A stretch of DNA of 64,000 nt from Rhodoplanes serenus (GTDB lineage: Bacteria; Pseudomonadota; Alphaproteobacteria; Rhizobiales; Xanthobacteraceae): the NCBI GenBank assembly GCA_945893145.1, contig CAMDDZ010000024.1, positions 1 to 64,000 of the forward strand, read 5' to 3'. The position numbers and the translations under genes are program-made. The notes beneath the pieces were generated by a model. It made no database searches and was not told where the DNA came from. It saw only the letters and a program-made list of their open reading frames with translations. Shown one piece after another: positions 42,243 to 50,683 of this stretch; position 1 is the first letter of the stretch, and every line of letters starts with the position of its first letter.

Positions 42243-43931
42243 TCACATCGGCTTGTAGTTTCGCTCCATATCGACGTCGATCAACAGCGCCTTGCCGCTC
42301 TTGAGCGCCTGGGCGATCAGGTCGGTCGTGTCCGCCACGGTCTTGGCCTTCTGCGCCTCGATGCCGAGCGAGCGCGCCAGGCCGACGAAATCGATCGGCG
42401 GATCGACCAACTCCATGCCGACGAACTTGTCGGCCTGCTCGGCAAGACCGCGCAGCGCGACCAGCCGCTGCTTGAGGATGCGGTAGCTGGTGTTGTTGAA
42501 GATCACCCAGATCACCGGCAGCTTGTAGTGCGCGGCGGTCCACAGCGCCTGCACGGTGTACATGGCGCTGCCGTCGCCGATGAGCGCCACCACGGGCCGG
42601 TCGGGCAGCGCGAGCTTGACGCCGATCGCCGCCGGCAGGCCCCAGCCGATGCCGCCGCCGCGCAGCGCAAAGAAGCTTTGCGGGTCGTCACTGTTGATCA
42701 GCGAGCGCGCGCCCGGTGCCGAGGACAGCACCTCCTCGATCACGACGGCGTCCTTCGGCAGCATCGAGCCGATGGCTTCGAGCAGCGCGAGCGGCTGCAC
42801 CGGCGTCTTGCCGGCCATCGCCTTGGCCTTGGCGCGAAAAACCTCGCGTTCGCCGCGGATCGCGTCGGTCGCAGATTTCAGCCGCGCCGTTGCCGCGCCC
42901 TTTGCGGCAGCGCTCATGCGCTTGCCCACCTCGGCCGTGATGTCCGGCAGCGTCGCCTTCGGATCGCCCAGGATGCCGACCTGCGCCGGATAGGTTTTGC
43001 CGATCTGCCAGGGATCGGTGTCGAGATGGATCAGCGGCATGCCTTTCGGTATCGGCTCGGTCGTCGAAGGCAATGACCAGGTGAACAGGTCGCCGCCGAC
43101 CGAGAACAACAGATCGTGTTGGTCAAGCACCTGGCGGACGCCGACTTGCGAGCGTGTCATCGAGCCGCGATAGAGCGGATGCGAGGAGGGGAACGACGCC
43201 GTGTTCGGTACGAACTCGGTATAGACCGGTGCGCCGAGCGCCTCCGCCAGCGCCGCGAGCTCCTTGTGGGCGCGGCTCTGCGCGACGCAATCGCCCGCGA
43301 TGATGACGGGACGCTGTGCCTTCGCCAACAGATCGGCGGCGGCACCGACGGCCTCGAGGTCGCCGCGCACCCGCGGCGCTACGCGGGTCGGCTGCATCAG
43401 GTCGATGTCGCCGTCGTTCTTCAGGATGTCGCCGGGCAGCGAGAGGAACACTGGCCCGGTCGGCGGCGCCAGCGCGGTTTTGGCGGCGCGATGCACCAGC
43501 GTCGGCAGATCGTTGAGCCGCTCGACCTGCGCGCAGAATTTCACGAACGGTTTGGCAAGCGTGGCGAGGTCGGCGGACAGGATCGGCTCCTGGACCAGAT
43601 ACTCGGTGTCCTGCTGGCCGGCCGTCACCATGATGGGCGAGCCCGCCATCTGCGCGTCGTACAGCATGCCCATGGCGTTGCCGAGGCCCGGCGCGACATG
43701 GAGGTTGAGCACCGTCAGCTTGCCGGAGGCCTGCGCATAGCCGTCCGCCATCGCCATCAGCGCGGCCTCTTGCAGGCCGAGCACATAGCGAATGTCGTTC
43801 TCGACCGCGAAGGCGTCCATCAGCGGCAACTCGGTGGTGCCCGGATTGCCGAACACGATGCCGACGCCCTCCTGCTTGAGCAGATCGAGGAACGCGCGCT
43901 TACCGGACATGACGGGCAAGGGAATCTCCAA
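42243..43931 (-). CDS. Thiamine diphosphate-dependent enzyme, benzoylformate decarboxylase/acetolactate synthase-like
   Basis: A 562-residue ThDP enzyme. GNPGTTELPLM at 29-38, the catalytic Glu55 in GLQEAAL, NLHVAPGLGNAMG at 77-88 (His78 matches the active-site His70 of benzoylformate decarboxylase) and the ThDP-Mg motif GDGSAMYTVQALW...IFNN at 452-480 are all present. The alignment I can do by eye suggests that the second active-site His of that enzyme (His281) is a Ser here, so the substrate may be another 2-oxo acid. No small subunit gene is adjacent, which argues against acetolactate synthase. The gene is divergent from the phosphotransferase gene. Confidence 0.82.
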   Translation of the reverse strand: MEIPLPVMSGKRAFLDLLKQEGVGIVFGNPGTTELPLMDAFAVENDIRYVLGLQEAALMAMADGYAQASGKLTVLNLHVAPGLGNAMGMLYDAQMAGSPIMVTAGQQDTEYLVQEPILSADLATLAKPFVKFCAQVERLNDLPTLVHRAAKTALAPPTGPVFLSLPGDILKNDGDIDLMQPTRVAPRVRGDLEAVGAAADLLAKAQRPVIIAGDCVAQSRAHKELAALAEALGAPVYTEFVPNTASFPSSHPLYRGSMTRSQVGVRQVLDQHDLLFSVGGDLFTWSLPSTTEPIPKGMPLIHLDTDPWQIGKTYPAQVGILGDPKATLPDITAEVGKRMSAAAKGAATARLKSATDAIRGEREVFRAKAKAMAGKTPVQPLALLEAIGSMLPKDAVVIEEVLSSAPGARSLINSDDPQSFFALRGGGIGWGLPAAIGVKLALPDRPVVALIGDGSAMYTVQALWTAAHYKLPVIWVIFNNTSYRILKQRLVALRGLAEQADKFVGMELVDPPIDFVGLARSLGIEAQKAKTVADTTDLIAQALKSGKALLIDVDMERNYKPM

Positions 43932-44007
43932 TGGTGCTGAAGGCCGCAGGCGGGAACGTGCCGGGTTAGCTTAGCGCGCGGCCCGGGACGATGCTACGCT
44001 TAGCCCG

Positions 44008-45090
44008 ATGCAGAAAATCGACCGCCAAGTTGCCTTCACGGGCACCAAGGATGTAACCGAGCAACTGCGGATCGAGGTGGCGCGGCTCGAAGCCTATCTG
44101 GCGCGCGAGGTGAAGGGCTTTGCCGGGCCGTTGACGGTGCGCCAGTTCAAGGGCGGCCAGTCGAATCCGACCTATCTGCTCGAAACGCCTGCGCGCAAAT
44201 ATGTGCTGCGGCGCAAGCCGCCGGGCAAGCTGTTGCCGTCGGCGCACGCGGTCGATCGCGAATTCCGCGCCATTCGTGCGCTGCATGCGCAGGGCTTCCC
44301 GACAGCCGAGCCGGTGATCTATTGCGCCGACGAAAGCGTCGCCGGCACCGCGTTCTACGTCATGGGATTCGTAGCCGGCCGGGTGTTCTGGAATCCAGAC
44401 ATGCCGGGCTCCAATCCGGCCGAGCGCACTGCTGTCTATGACGCCATGAATGCAACACTCGCCCAGTTGCACACCTTCGACCCGGTTGCGATCGGCATGG
44501 CGGATTTCGGCCGCGGCGAGAATTATGTGGCGCGGCAGGTCGAGCGCTGGTCGAAGCAGTATCGCGCTTCCGAGACGCAGCAGATCGACGAGATGGAGCG
44601 GCTGATCGAATGGCTGCCGCGACACATTCCGCCCGCCGGTCCGGTGCGGCTCGTGCACGGCGACTACCGGCTCGACAACGTGATCCTGCACGCCTCCGAG
44701 CCGAAGGTGCTGGCGGTGTTGGATTGGGAATTGTCCACGCTTGGCGATCCACTCGCGGATTTCACCTACCACCTGATGCAATGGCACATGCCGCGGGAGG
44801 ACACCGGCGCTGGCACCGGCTCGCTGGTGGGCTTCGATCTCGCGGCACTCGGCATCCCATCGCTTGCGGCTTACGTCGATCTTTACGCTGCGCGCACCGG
44901 CCTCGACCCGCGGCCGCATCTTGCGACCTATCTGGCCTACAATTTCTTCCGCATCGCCGCGATCCTGCAGGGCATCGCGGGCCGCGTTCGTGATGGCACC
45001 GCGACCAGCGAGCACGCGCCCGCCAAGGCGCAGATGGTGCGCCCGCTGGCCGAGGTCGCTTGGCGCTTCGCGCGTGAGGCCGGGGCGTGA
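44008..45090 (+). CDS. APH-type phosphotransferase family protein (ACAD10-like)
   Basis: A 360-residue kinase-fold protein related to the N-terminal domain of ACAD10/11. The P-loop region is FKGGQSNPTYLLETP at 47-61. The Brenner motif HGDYRLDNVILH is at 217-228, and DWELSTLGDPLADF at 239-252 carries the metal-binding Asp. In ACAD10/11 such domains phosphorylate 4-hydroxyacyl-CoAs ahead of dehydration, so an acyl-CoA role is plausible; antibiotic resistance is unlikely. The stop overlaps the start of a patatin gene as GTGA. Confidence 0.85.
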   Translation: MQKIDRQVAFTGTKDVTEQLRIEVARLEAYLAREVKGFAGPLTVRQFKGGQSNPTYLLETPARKYVLRRKPPGKLLPSAHAVDREFRAIRALHAQGFPTAEPVIYCADESVAGTAFYVMGFVAGRVFWNPDMPGSNPAERTAVYDAMNATLAQLHTFDPVAIGMADFGRGENYVARQVERWSKQYRASETQQIDEMERLIEWLPRHIPPAGPVRLVHGDYRLDNVILHASEPKVLAVLDWELSTLGDPLADFTYHLMQWHMPREDTGAGTGSLVGFDLAALGIPSLAAYVDLYAARTGLDPRPHLATYLAYNFFRIAAILQGIAGRVRDGTATSEHAPAKAQMVRPLAEVAWRFAREAGA

Positions 45091-45908
45091 CCAAGACGGT
45101 CGCGCTGGCGCTCAGCGGCGGCGGGGCACGCTCGCTCGCGCAAATCCCCTTGCTGGAAACGCTCGACGAGCTTGGCATCAGGCCAGTCGCCATCGCGGGC
45201 AGCTCATTCGGCGCCGTGATTGCGGCGGCCTATGCGGCCGGCATGACCGGCAAGGCGATCCGGCGCGCGGCAACGTCACAGGCGCACGACAGCAACGAAA
45301 TCTGGCGGCGTCTGTTGGGGGCTCGCGCCGCCGGCTTGGCGGCGTGGATCGCCAGTCCGCTCGGTAACCCGCTGCTGCTCGATGCCGAGAAGTTCTGTGC
45401 GGGCTTTCTACCGCCCGAAGTGCCGGACGATTTCGCCGCGCTGAAAATTCCGCTCACCGTGATTGCGGCCGATCTCTACGCCCGCAAGGAAGCGGTGCTG
45501 ACGTCCGGCCCGTTGCGGCTTGCCATCGCCGCCTCGATTGCCATTCCGGGGCTGATCCGGCCGGTCGAGCTTGGCGGCCGCGTGCTGGTCGATGGCGCGG
45601 CGGTCAATCCGCTGCCGTTCGATCATTTGCGCGGCAAGGCCGACATCGTGATCGCGGTCGATGTTTCGGTCGGCATGGGCGAGCCGGCCGGAGTGCCCGA
45701 TCCCTGGGAGGCGCTGGCCGCCACCGTGCAGATGATGGGCCACGGCATTGTTGCGCAAAAGCTGCGCGATGCGCCGCCCGACCTGATGATCCGGCCGAAC
45801 ACCGGCACCTTCGGTTTGTTCGATTTCATGCGCGTGAGCGCCATCTTGCGCGCCGCCGCACCCGCGAAGGACGAACTGAAGGAACGGCTCGCCGCGCTAA
45901 TGGCGTAG
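45087..45908 (+). CDS. Patatin-like phospholipase
   Basis: A 273-residue serine acyl hydrolase. It has the glycine-rich oxyanion loop LSGGGARS at 9-16, the nucleophile motif GSSFG at 38-42 with Ser40, and the catalytic Asp169 in LVDGAAVNPLP. It lacks a signal sequence and is likely cytoplasmic or peripheral to the membrane. The GTG start overlaps the phosphotransferase stop, pointing to a shared lipid or acyl-CoA pathway. It is convergent with the binding-protein gene. Confidence 0.88.
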   Translation: MTKTVALALSGGGARSLAQIPLLETLDELGIRPVAIAGSSFGAVIAAAYAAGMTGKAIRRAATSQAHDSNEIWRRLLGARAAGLAAWIASPLGNPLLLDAEKFCAGFLPPEVPDDFAALKIPLTVIAADLYARKEAVLTSGPLRLAIAASIAIPGLIRPVELGGRVLVDGAAVNPLPFDHLRGKADIVIAVDVSVGMGEPAGVPDPWEALAATVQMMGHGIVAQKLRDAPPDLMIRPNTGTFGLFDFMRVSAILRAAAPAKDELKERLAALMA

Positions 45909-45917
45909 TGCCGGTGG

Positions 45918-46916
45918 TCAATCCACCAGCTCGGTGAGACCGGGCATGACAAGACGCTCGATGGTGAGCGCAGGGCCGACATTCCCGTTGCGCCTCTCCA
46001 CATCGATCAGGTTGCGCAATTTTGCGCGCGAGACTTGGCTGCTTGGCTCAAAATACGCAATCCGGCGCAGATAGTCGTAGCTCGCCTCCGCGTCCGCCTT
46101 GCTGGAATGGGCGTGTTTGACCAGCAGCTCGATCGCCTCGCTGCGGTTCGCCAGATTGGTCAGCCAGGCGATGCTCTTGTCGGTCGCTGCCAGAATCCGC
46201 TTCGCGACCGGCATATTGGCGGCGGCCCACCGCCGGTGCATTGCCATGCCGGTGAAGGGAAGGTCCTTCACGTAGTCGGCGGTTGAGCCCAGCGTGGGAA
46301 AGCCTGCTGCCGCCGCCTGGAAATTGAGCGGCGGCAGCACGATGGCCGCATCGGCGACGCCGGCCCGCAGCGCCGCATAGCGCGCCGCGGCCACGCCCGC
46401 AGCGATGGTCTCGTAGTCACCTTTGTTGAGGCCGTTCGCCGCCATCATCCGTTCGAAATAGACCGCGTTGATGTCGCTCGGCTGGCCGGTCGAGATCGTT
46501 TTGCCTCTGAGATCGGCGATCGACTTGAGGCTCGGCTTGCCGATCAGCGCGTACGGCGCGACGTTGCCGACGACGCGGACGAGCGCCAGCGGTGCGCCCT
46601 TGTCGATGGCGTGCATCGGATTGGTGATGCCGACGCTGAGCGCCACATCGAGCGAGCCGGCGGTGAGCTGCTGGACGACGGCCGGGCCGCTTTGCGCGAA
46701 GTTGAGCTCGAGGTCGATCCCTTCGGCGGCGAAGAATCCCTTGTGCACGGCGACGTAAATCGACCACAGCGGCGCTTGGCCGCCGAGCGAGCCGGCGATC
46801 ACCTTGTCGGCCGCTCGCGCCGTGGGCGCGAGGATGGCGGCGCAGCACAGCCCAGCCAGCACGGCGCGAGCGGACCATCCTGCTGCGCGTGTGAAGGGTT
46901 GGGCCATGTCGCTCAC
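45918..46916 (-). CDS. ABC-type substrate-binding protein, NMT1/SsuA-like
   Basis: A 332-residue exported binding protein of the NMT1/TauA/SsuA type. A signal peptide ends near residue 35 (APTARAADKV). GSLGGQAPLWSIYVAVHKGFFAAEGIDLELNFAQSGPAVVQQL (outline) is the standard first half, with LRGKTISTGQPSDINAVYF as the hinge. The start is GTG overlapping the UbiD stop as GTGA; an ATG lies three codons further. No permease or ATPase is adjacent. Coupling to UbiD suggests an aromatic acid ligand, which is inference. Confidence 0.83.
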   Translation of the reverse strand: MSDMAQPFTRAAGWSARAVLAGLCCAAILAPTARAADKVIAGSLGGQAPLWSIYVAVHKGFFAAEGIDLELNFAQSGPAVVQQLTAGSLDVALSVGITNPMHAIDKGAPLALVRVVGNVAPYALIGKPSLKSIADLRGKTISTGQPSDINAVYFERMMAANGLNKGDYETIAAGVAAARYAALRAGVADAAIVLPPLNFQAAAAGFPTLGSTADYVKDLPFTGMAMHRRWAAANMPVAKRILAATDKSIAWLTNLANRSEAIELLVKHAHSSKADAEASYDYLRRIAYFEPSSQVSRAKLRNLIDVERRNGNVGPALTIERLVMPGLTELVD

Positions 46917-48511
46917 GCGCCGGTGTTGGGGTCGTGGTAGAGCTCGCCGACGATCGCGGTCATGCCGGGTTTGGCCGAAGCGAGGTGGTAGCGGCCGTCG
47001 CGGTCGCGGCCAAGCTTGCCGCCCTGGCGCAGCTCATCCAACGCACAGGCAATCTCGCGGCCATCGTCGCTGCCTAATCCCTCGACGAGATCGGCATAGA
47101 ACATCGGCGCCGACGACAGCGCCTGTTCGATGGTTTGGAAGCGGGCGGGTCCTTTAAAGACCTTGGCCGCACTGCGGGTCAGCGGAATTTCGCCGTCGCG
47201 GCCGAGCGGCTTGGTGCAGTCGAAACCGGTCTTGGCGCCGGTGCGGCGGCCTTGCAGCGACGGGTCCATGGTCATGCCGGGAATGCCGGTCAGCACCACC
47301 AAGTCCTGGTCGGCCTGGAAGCGCGTGCCCATCGCCCATTCGACCTGCTTGTCGTTGCGGATGTCGATGTCCTCGTCGAACACGTAGACGTGCTTGATGC
47401 GCGAGATGCCGCCGAACAGCGCGGCGATGGCGAACTTGGCCTCGCCAACGCTGCGCTGGCGGAGTGACACGCGCAGCGTGTTCGAGCCGCCCGAGGTGTG
47501 CCGCATGTAGGCCGCGACCGGATCGCGCCCCGATGCCTTGAGCAGACGCATCGCCTCCGCTTCGACCCGGATGGCGGTGATGTTCTGACTGTCGGTCTGA
47601 TCGAGCACGAAGGCAGAGCCATGCTGGAGTGTGTGGTGCAGCACGTCCTTGCGCATGGTGATGGCGGTGCAGTGAAACACCGGGTCCATGTGGATCGCGC
47701 CGTAATAGCCCATGTACTCGCCGAACGGGCCTTCCGGCTCGACGTAGCCGCGCTCGTCGAGATAGCCCTCGAGGATCATCTCGGCGTCGGCGGGGACGAG
47801 GATGTCATTGGTCAGGCTTTTGACCACGGCCGCTGTCTCGCCACGCATGGTGGCGACCAGCGACAGCTCGTCGCCGGGCGCACGCATGGTGGCGGCGACG
47901 AAGTCGAGCGGGTGGCTGCCGCAGGTGAAGGTGACAGGAAGCTTTTCGCCGCGCGCCACGCAGGCGGTGTAGATGCGCTTCAAGTCGGACGGCGCGGTGA
48001 CGTTGGTGCCGGTCTCGTAGCGATTGCGCAGGCTGAGCCGCCGGCAGCCGACGTTGCGCCGGCCGGTCGCCGGGTCGATGACATAGTCGATCGCCGAGCT
48101 GAGATAGCAACTGCCGTCGAAGGCGTGGTGCGGATAGAACGGCAGCTTGGTCAGATCAACGTCCTTGCCGGTGATTTTGACGGCGTGCACTGGCGCGTCA
48201 CCGGAGGGAATCTCCACCACCTTCTGTGGGTTGGCGAGGCGCTTGAAATAATCGTCGTAGATTTTCTCTTCGGTGCTGTCGAAGGCCGCGATCAGGCGTT
48301 TACGGCTGCCGGAGGTCTTGGCGACCAGCTCCGCCTTGTCGGGTCCGGCGCTCTTGAACAACACTGCCTTCTCGGTCCGCTCGATGATCGAGGCGACCGC
48401 GGTCAGCGGCACCGGCTCGTCGTGAACCTCGACCTCGCCCATGTCGATCAGCCGGTCCACGAAGCGGCGCAGCCGGTACTTGTCGAGGTCGATCTTGGGT
48501 GTTGTATTCAT
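46913..48511 (-). CDS. UbiD-family prenylated-FMN decarboxylase
   Basis: A 532-residue decarboxylase of the UbiD family, whose members use prenylated FMN to (de)carboxylate aromatic or unsaturated acids. Visible landmarks are LPFYPHHAFDGSCYLSSAIDYVIDPATG (outline), RNVGCRRLSLRNRYETG, PEGPFGEYMGYYG and the DEDIDIRNDKQVEWAMGTRFQAD segment near the C-terminus, which holds the metal and prFMN contacts. GAGGATCACG before the ATG at 48511 fixes the start. No UbiX gene for cofactor synthesis is in this window. Order on the strand is amidotransferase, UbiD, binding protein. A catabolic decarboxylase is more likely than ubiquinone synthesis. Confidence 0.85.
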   Translation of the reverse strand: MNTTPKIDLDKYRLRRFVDRLIDMGEVEVHDEPVPLTAVASIIERTEKAVLFKSAGPDKAELVAKTSGSRKRLIAAFDSTEEKIYDDYFKRLANPQKVVEIPSGDAPVHAVKITGKDVDLTKLPFYPHHAFDGSCYLSSAIDYVIDPATGRRNVGCRRLSLRNRYETGTNVTAPSDLKRIYTACVARGEKLPVTFTCGSHPLDFVAATMRAPGDELSLVATMRGETAAVVKSLTNDILVPADAEMILEGYLDERGYVEPEGPFGEYMGYYGAIHMDPVFHCTAITMRKDVLHHTLQHGSAFVLDQTDSQNITAIRVEAEAMRLLKASGRDPVAAYMRHTSGGSNTLRVSLRQRSVGEAKFAIAALFGGISRIKHVYVFDEDIDIRNDKQVEWAMGTRFQADQDLVVLTGIPGMTMDPSLQGRRTGAKTGFDCTKPLGRDGEIPLTRSAAKVFKGPARFQTIEQALSSAPMFYADLVEGLGSDDGREIACALDELRQGGKLGRDRDGRYHLASAKPGMTAIVGELYHDPNTGA

Positions 48512-48608
48512 CGTGATCCTCGGCGGCATGTCATGCCGGGCCTCATCATCACCGATGGGTCACAGATGAATCAAGAATGCTTGGCGCTCGAAGGAGGGTA
48601 AGAGGCCG

Positions 48609-49475
48609 TCAGCCCCGCCCGCGCTTGGCGCACGTCGGGATCACCTGGTGCTCGATCCAGTTGCGGATTTCGGTCACCCGTACGGATTTTTTCAGCACCG
48701 CCTCGTCGATGCCGTGCTGCCAGGCCAGCGACTTGTTGTGTGGATCGCCGTGCAGCAGTTCGAGATCGTGCGCGTAGTGCAAAAGCTCGCGCTCGGTGGA
48801 GAAGAAACCGTCATCGACCATCCGCTTGCCGTAGCGCCGCACTGTCGCGGCCATGTCGTGAAGCGAATATTCCGGATGGTACTGCACGCCCCAGGCGGTC
48901 GTGCCGTTGACGCGGATTTGGGCGGCCTGCACCTCGGACACGGCGTTGGAGGCGAGCACCTCCATTCCGGGCGCCAGCGTCTCGACCTCATCGAGATGCA
49001 CCGTGACGGCGTCGAATGTGTCGGCCTTGCTCCCATACATCGGATGGACGCGGCCGGCCGGCGTAAGCCCGATGCGGCGGCCGAAGCCGATCTCGCGGCC
49101 GTTCGGATTCTGGTGGACGCGGCCGCCGGCGGCGGTGGTCAGGACCTGCAAGCCCCAGCAACTGCCGAACGCAGGGGTGCCGGACGCAAAAATCGTTCGC
49201 GCCATTTCGACCTGGCGCGTCACCGCGGGAATCTCGTCATAGACGTGGAGGCCGGAGCCCGTGATGGCGATGCCGTCGTAGCCTTCGAGCCCCATGCGAT
49301 CCGGCAGGTTCACGCCGGCGTCGGCCGGATAGCAGATATCGACGATCGCATCGGGCATCAGTTCGCGCAGCAGCTTGGCATAGCCGTCGCTCGGCGGCGC
49401 GCCGCCCGAGGCCTTGTAGAGGGCCCGGCCTTCGGCGGTATTGCCTTCCATCACAATCAAACGAGGCAGTGGCAT
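48609..49475 (-). CDS. Class I glutamine amidotransferase-like protein
   Basis: A 288-residue GATase1-domain protein, GMP-synthase-like in its amidotransferase. The nucleophile elbow is GTPAFGSCWGLQVL with Cys106, and the catalytic pair His200 and Glu202 lies in WGVQYHPEYS. The C-terminal 70 residues are helical and not part of the core. Related stand-alone proteins hydrolyse gamma-glutamyl compounds, or lack a known synthetase partner, as here. It lies 97 bases upstream of UbiD on the same strand. Confidence 0.82.
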   Translation of the reverse strand: MPLPRLIVMEGNTAEGRALYKASGGAPPSDGYAKLLRELMPDAIVDICYPADAGVNLPDRMGLEGYDGIAITGSGLHVYDEIPAVTRQVEMARTIFASGTPAFGSCWGLQVLTTAAGGRVHQNPNGREIGFGRRIGLTPAGRVHPMYGSKADTFDAVTVHLDEVETLAPGMEVLASNAVSEVQAAQIRVNGTTAWGVQYHPEYSLHDMAATVRRYGKRMVDDGFFSTERELLHYAHDLELLHGDPHNKSLAWQHGIDEAVLKKSVRVTEIRNWIEHQVIPTCAKRGRG

Positions 49476-49648
49476 CGCGTCTTCCGGCGGGTTCCGAATC
49501 CCGGCAACCCGCTCTCATTCATATGGGGATTGTGCAAGAAATGAGAAGCGGTTGGAGTATTAACGCGCGAGATCGTTATACTAACGTGAATGTGACAGGC
49601 CGGGGTGTGACAAGCCTTGGCGGCACAAGATTTTGAGGGGCAGCGCGG

Positions 49649-50674
49649 ATGTGGAACCTGCGGCGCGCCAATCCAGGCTCGATCGGAACTCTCGCAACCG
49701 TAATTGGCACGGCGGTCCTGTTGGCGCTGGCAAGCGTTGCCTCGGTTCGGGCGCAAACGCCTTCGATCGAAGATCTCGTCTCGTCGGTTGTCCGACTCAA
49801 AACCTTCATCAATCCCGACGGCAGCTCGGTTTCCAATCTCGGCCGCGAGCGCGACGGCAGCGCCATCATCATCGACGAGAGCGGCCTGCTGCTGACCATC
49901 GGCTATTTGATGGTCGAGGCGCATGCCGCCGAGGTTGTGACCAGTACGGGCCGCACGGTTCCGGCATCGGTCGTCGGCTACGACAACGAGACTGGCTTCG
50001 GTCTGCTCCGCACCCTTGAGCCGCTCAAGATCAAGCCGCTGCCGCTCGGCAAGTCGGCCGCCGTCAAGGAAGGCGATCCGGTGCTGGTGGCGAGCTTCGG
50101 CGGCGTCGCCATGCTGGCGCCGGTGCATGTCGTCAGCCGCCGCCTGTTCGCCGGTAGCTGGGAATATATGGTCGATAACGCGATCTTCACCGCGCCGCCG
50201 CATCCGGCCTGGAGCGGTGCGGCGCTGATCAGCCGCGAGGGCAAGCTCGTCGGCGTCGGCTCGCTGGTGGTCGGCGACGCCGCCGGAAGCAAGGAGAGCA
50301 AGCCCGGCAACATGTTCGTGCCGATCGACTTGCTGCTGCCGATCCTCGGCGATCTGCTGGCTGACGGGAAGGTGTCGAGTACGCCGAAGCCTTGGCTCGG
50401 CGTCAACGCCAACGAGGTCGCCGGCCGGCTGTTCGTCAGCCGGGTTACGCCGCAGAGCCCGGCCGAGAAGGCAGGCCTCAAGCGCGGCGATGTGGTGGTC
50501 GGCATCGCGGGCGAGAAAACCGCGACGCTGCCGGAGTTCTACCGCAAGCTCTGGTCGAGCGGCGCGGCCGGTGTCAGCATCCCGCTCGACGTCATGCAGG
50601 GCGGCGAGGTGCGGCGCGTCGATATTCCGTCGGCCAACCGCCTCGATTATCTCAAGCTGAAATCGACGTTCTAG
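49649..50674 (+). CDS. HtrA/DegP-like PDZ protein with a degenerate protease active site
   Basis: A 341-residue exported protein built like HtrA. Residues 1-35 form a signal peptide or anchor, 39-215 a trypsin-like domain and about 235-330 a PDZ domain (PWLGVNANEV...VSRVTPQSPAEKAGLKRGDVV in outline). Of the triad, only Ser189 in PAWSGAAL lies at its expected place. The TNNHVV position reads TIGYLMV (Tyr86) and the TDLALL position reads TGFGLL (Gly117). It therefore should not be an active serine protease; a scaffolding or peptide-binding role is more likely. The downstream Bug gene begins 9 bases after the stop. Confidence 0.82.
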   Translation: MWNLRRANPGSIGTLATVIGTAVLLALASVASVRAQTPSIEDLVSSVVRLKTFINPDGSSVSNLGRERDGSAIIIDESGLLLTIGYLMVEAHAAEVVTSTGRTVPASVVGYDNETGFGLLRTLEPLKIKPLPLGKSAAVKEGDPVLVASFGGVAMLAPVHVVSRRLFAGSWEYMVDNAIFTAPPHPAWSGAALISREGKLVGVGSLVVGDAAGSKESKPGNMFVPIDLLLPILGDLLADGKVSSTPKPWLGVNANEVAGRLFVSRVTPQSPAEKAGLKRGDVVVGIAGEKTATLPEFYRKLWSSGAAGVSIPLDVMQGGEVRRVDIPSANRLDYLKLKSTF

Positions 50675-50683
50675 GGCGTAACC

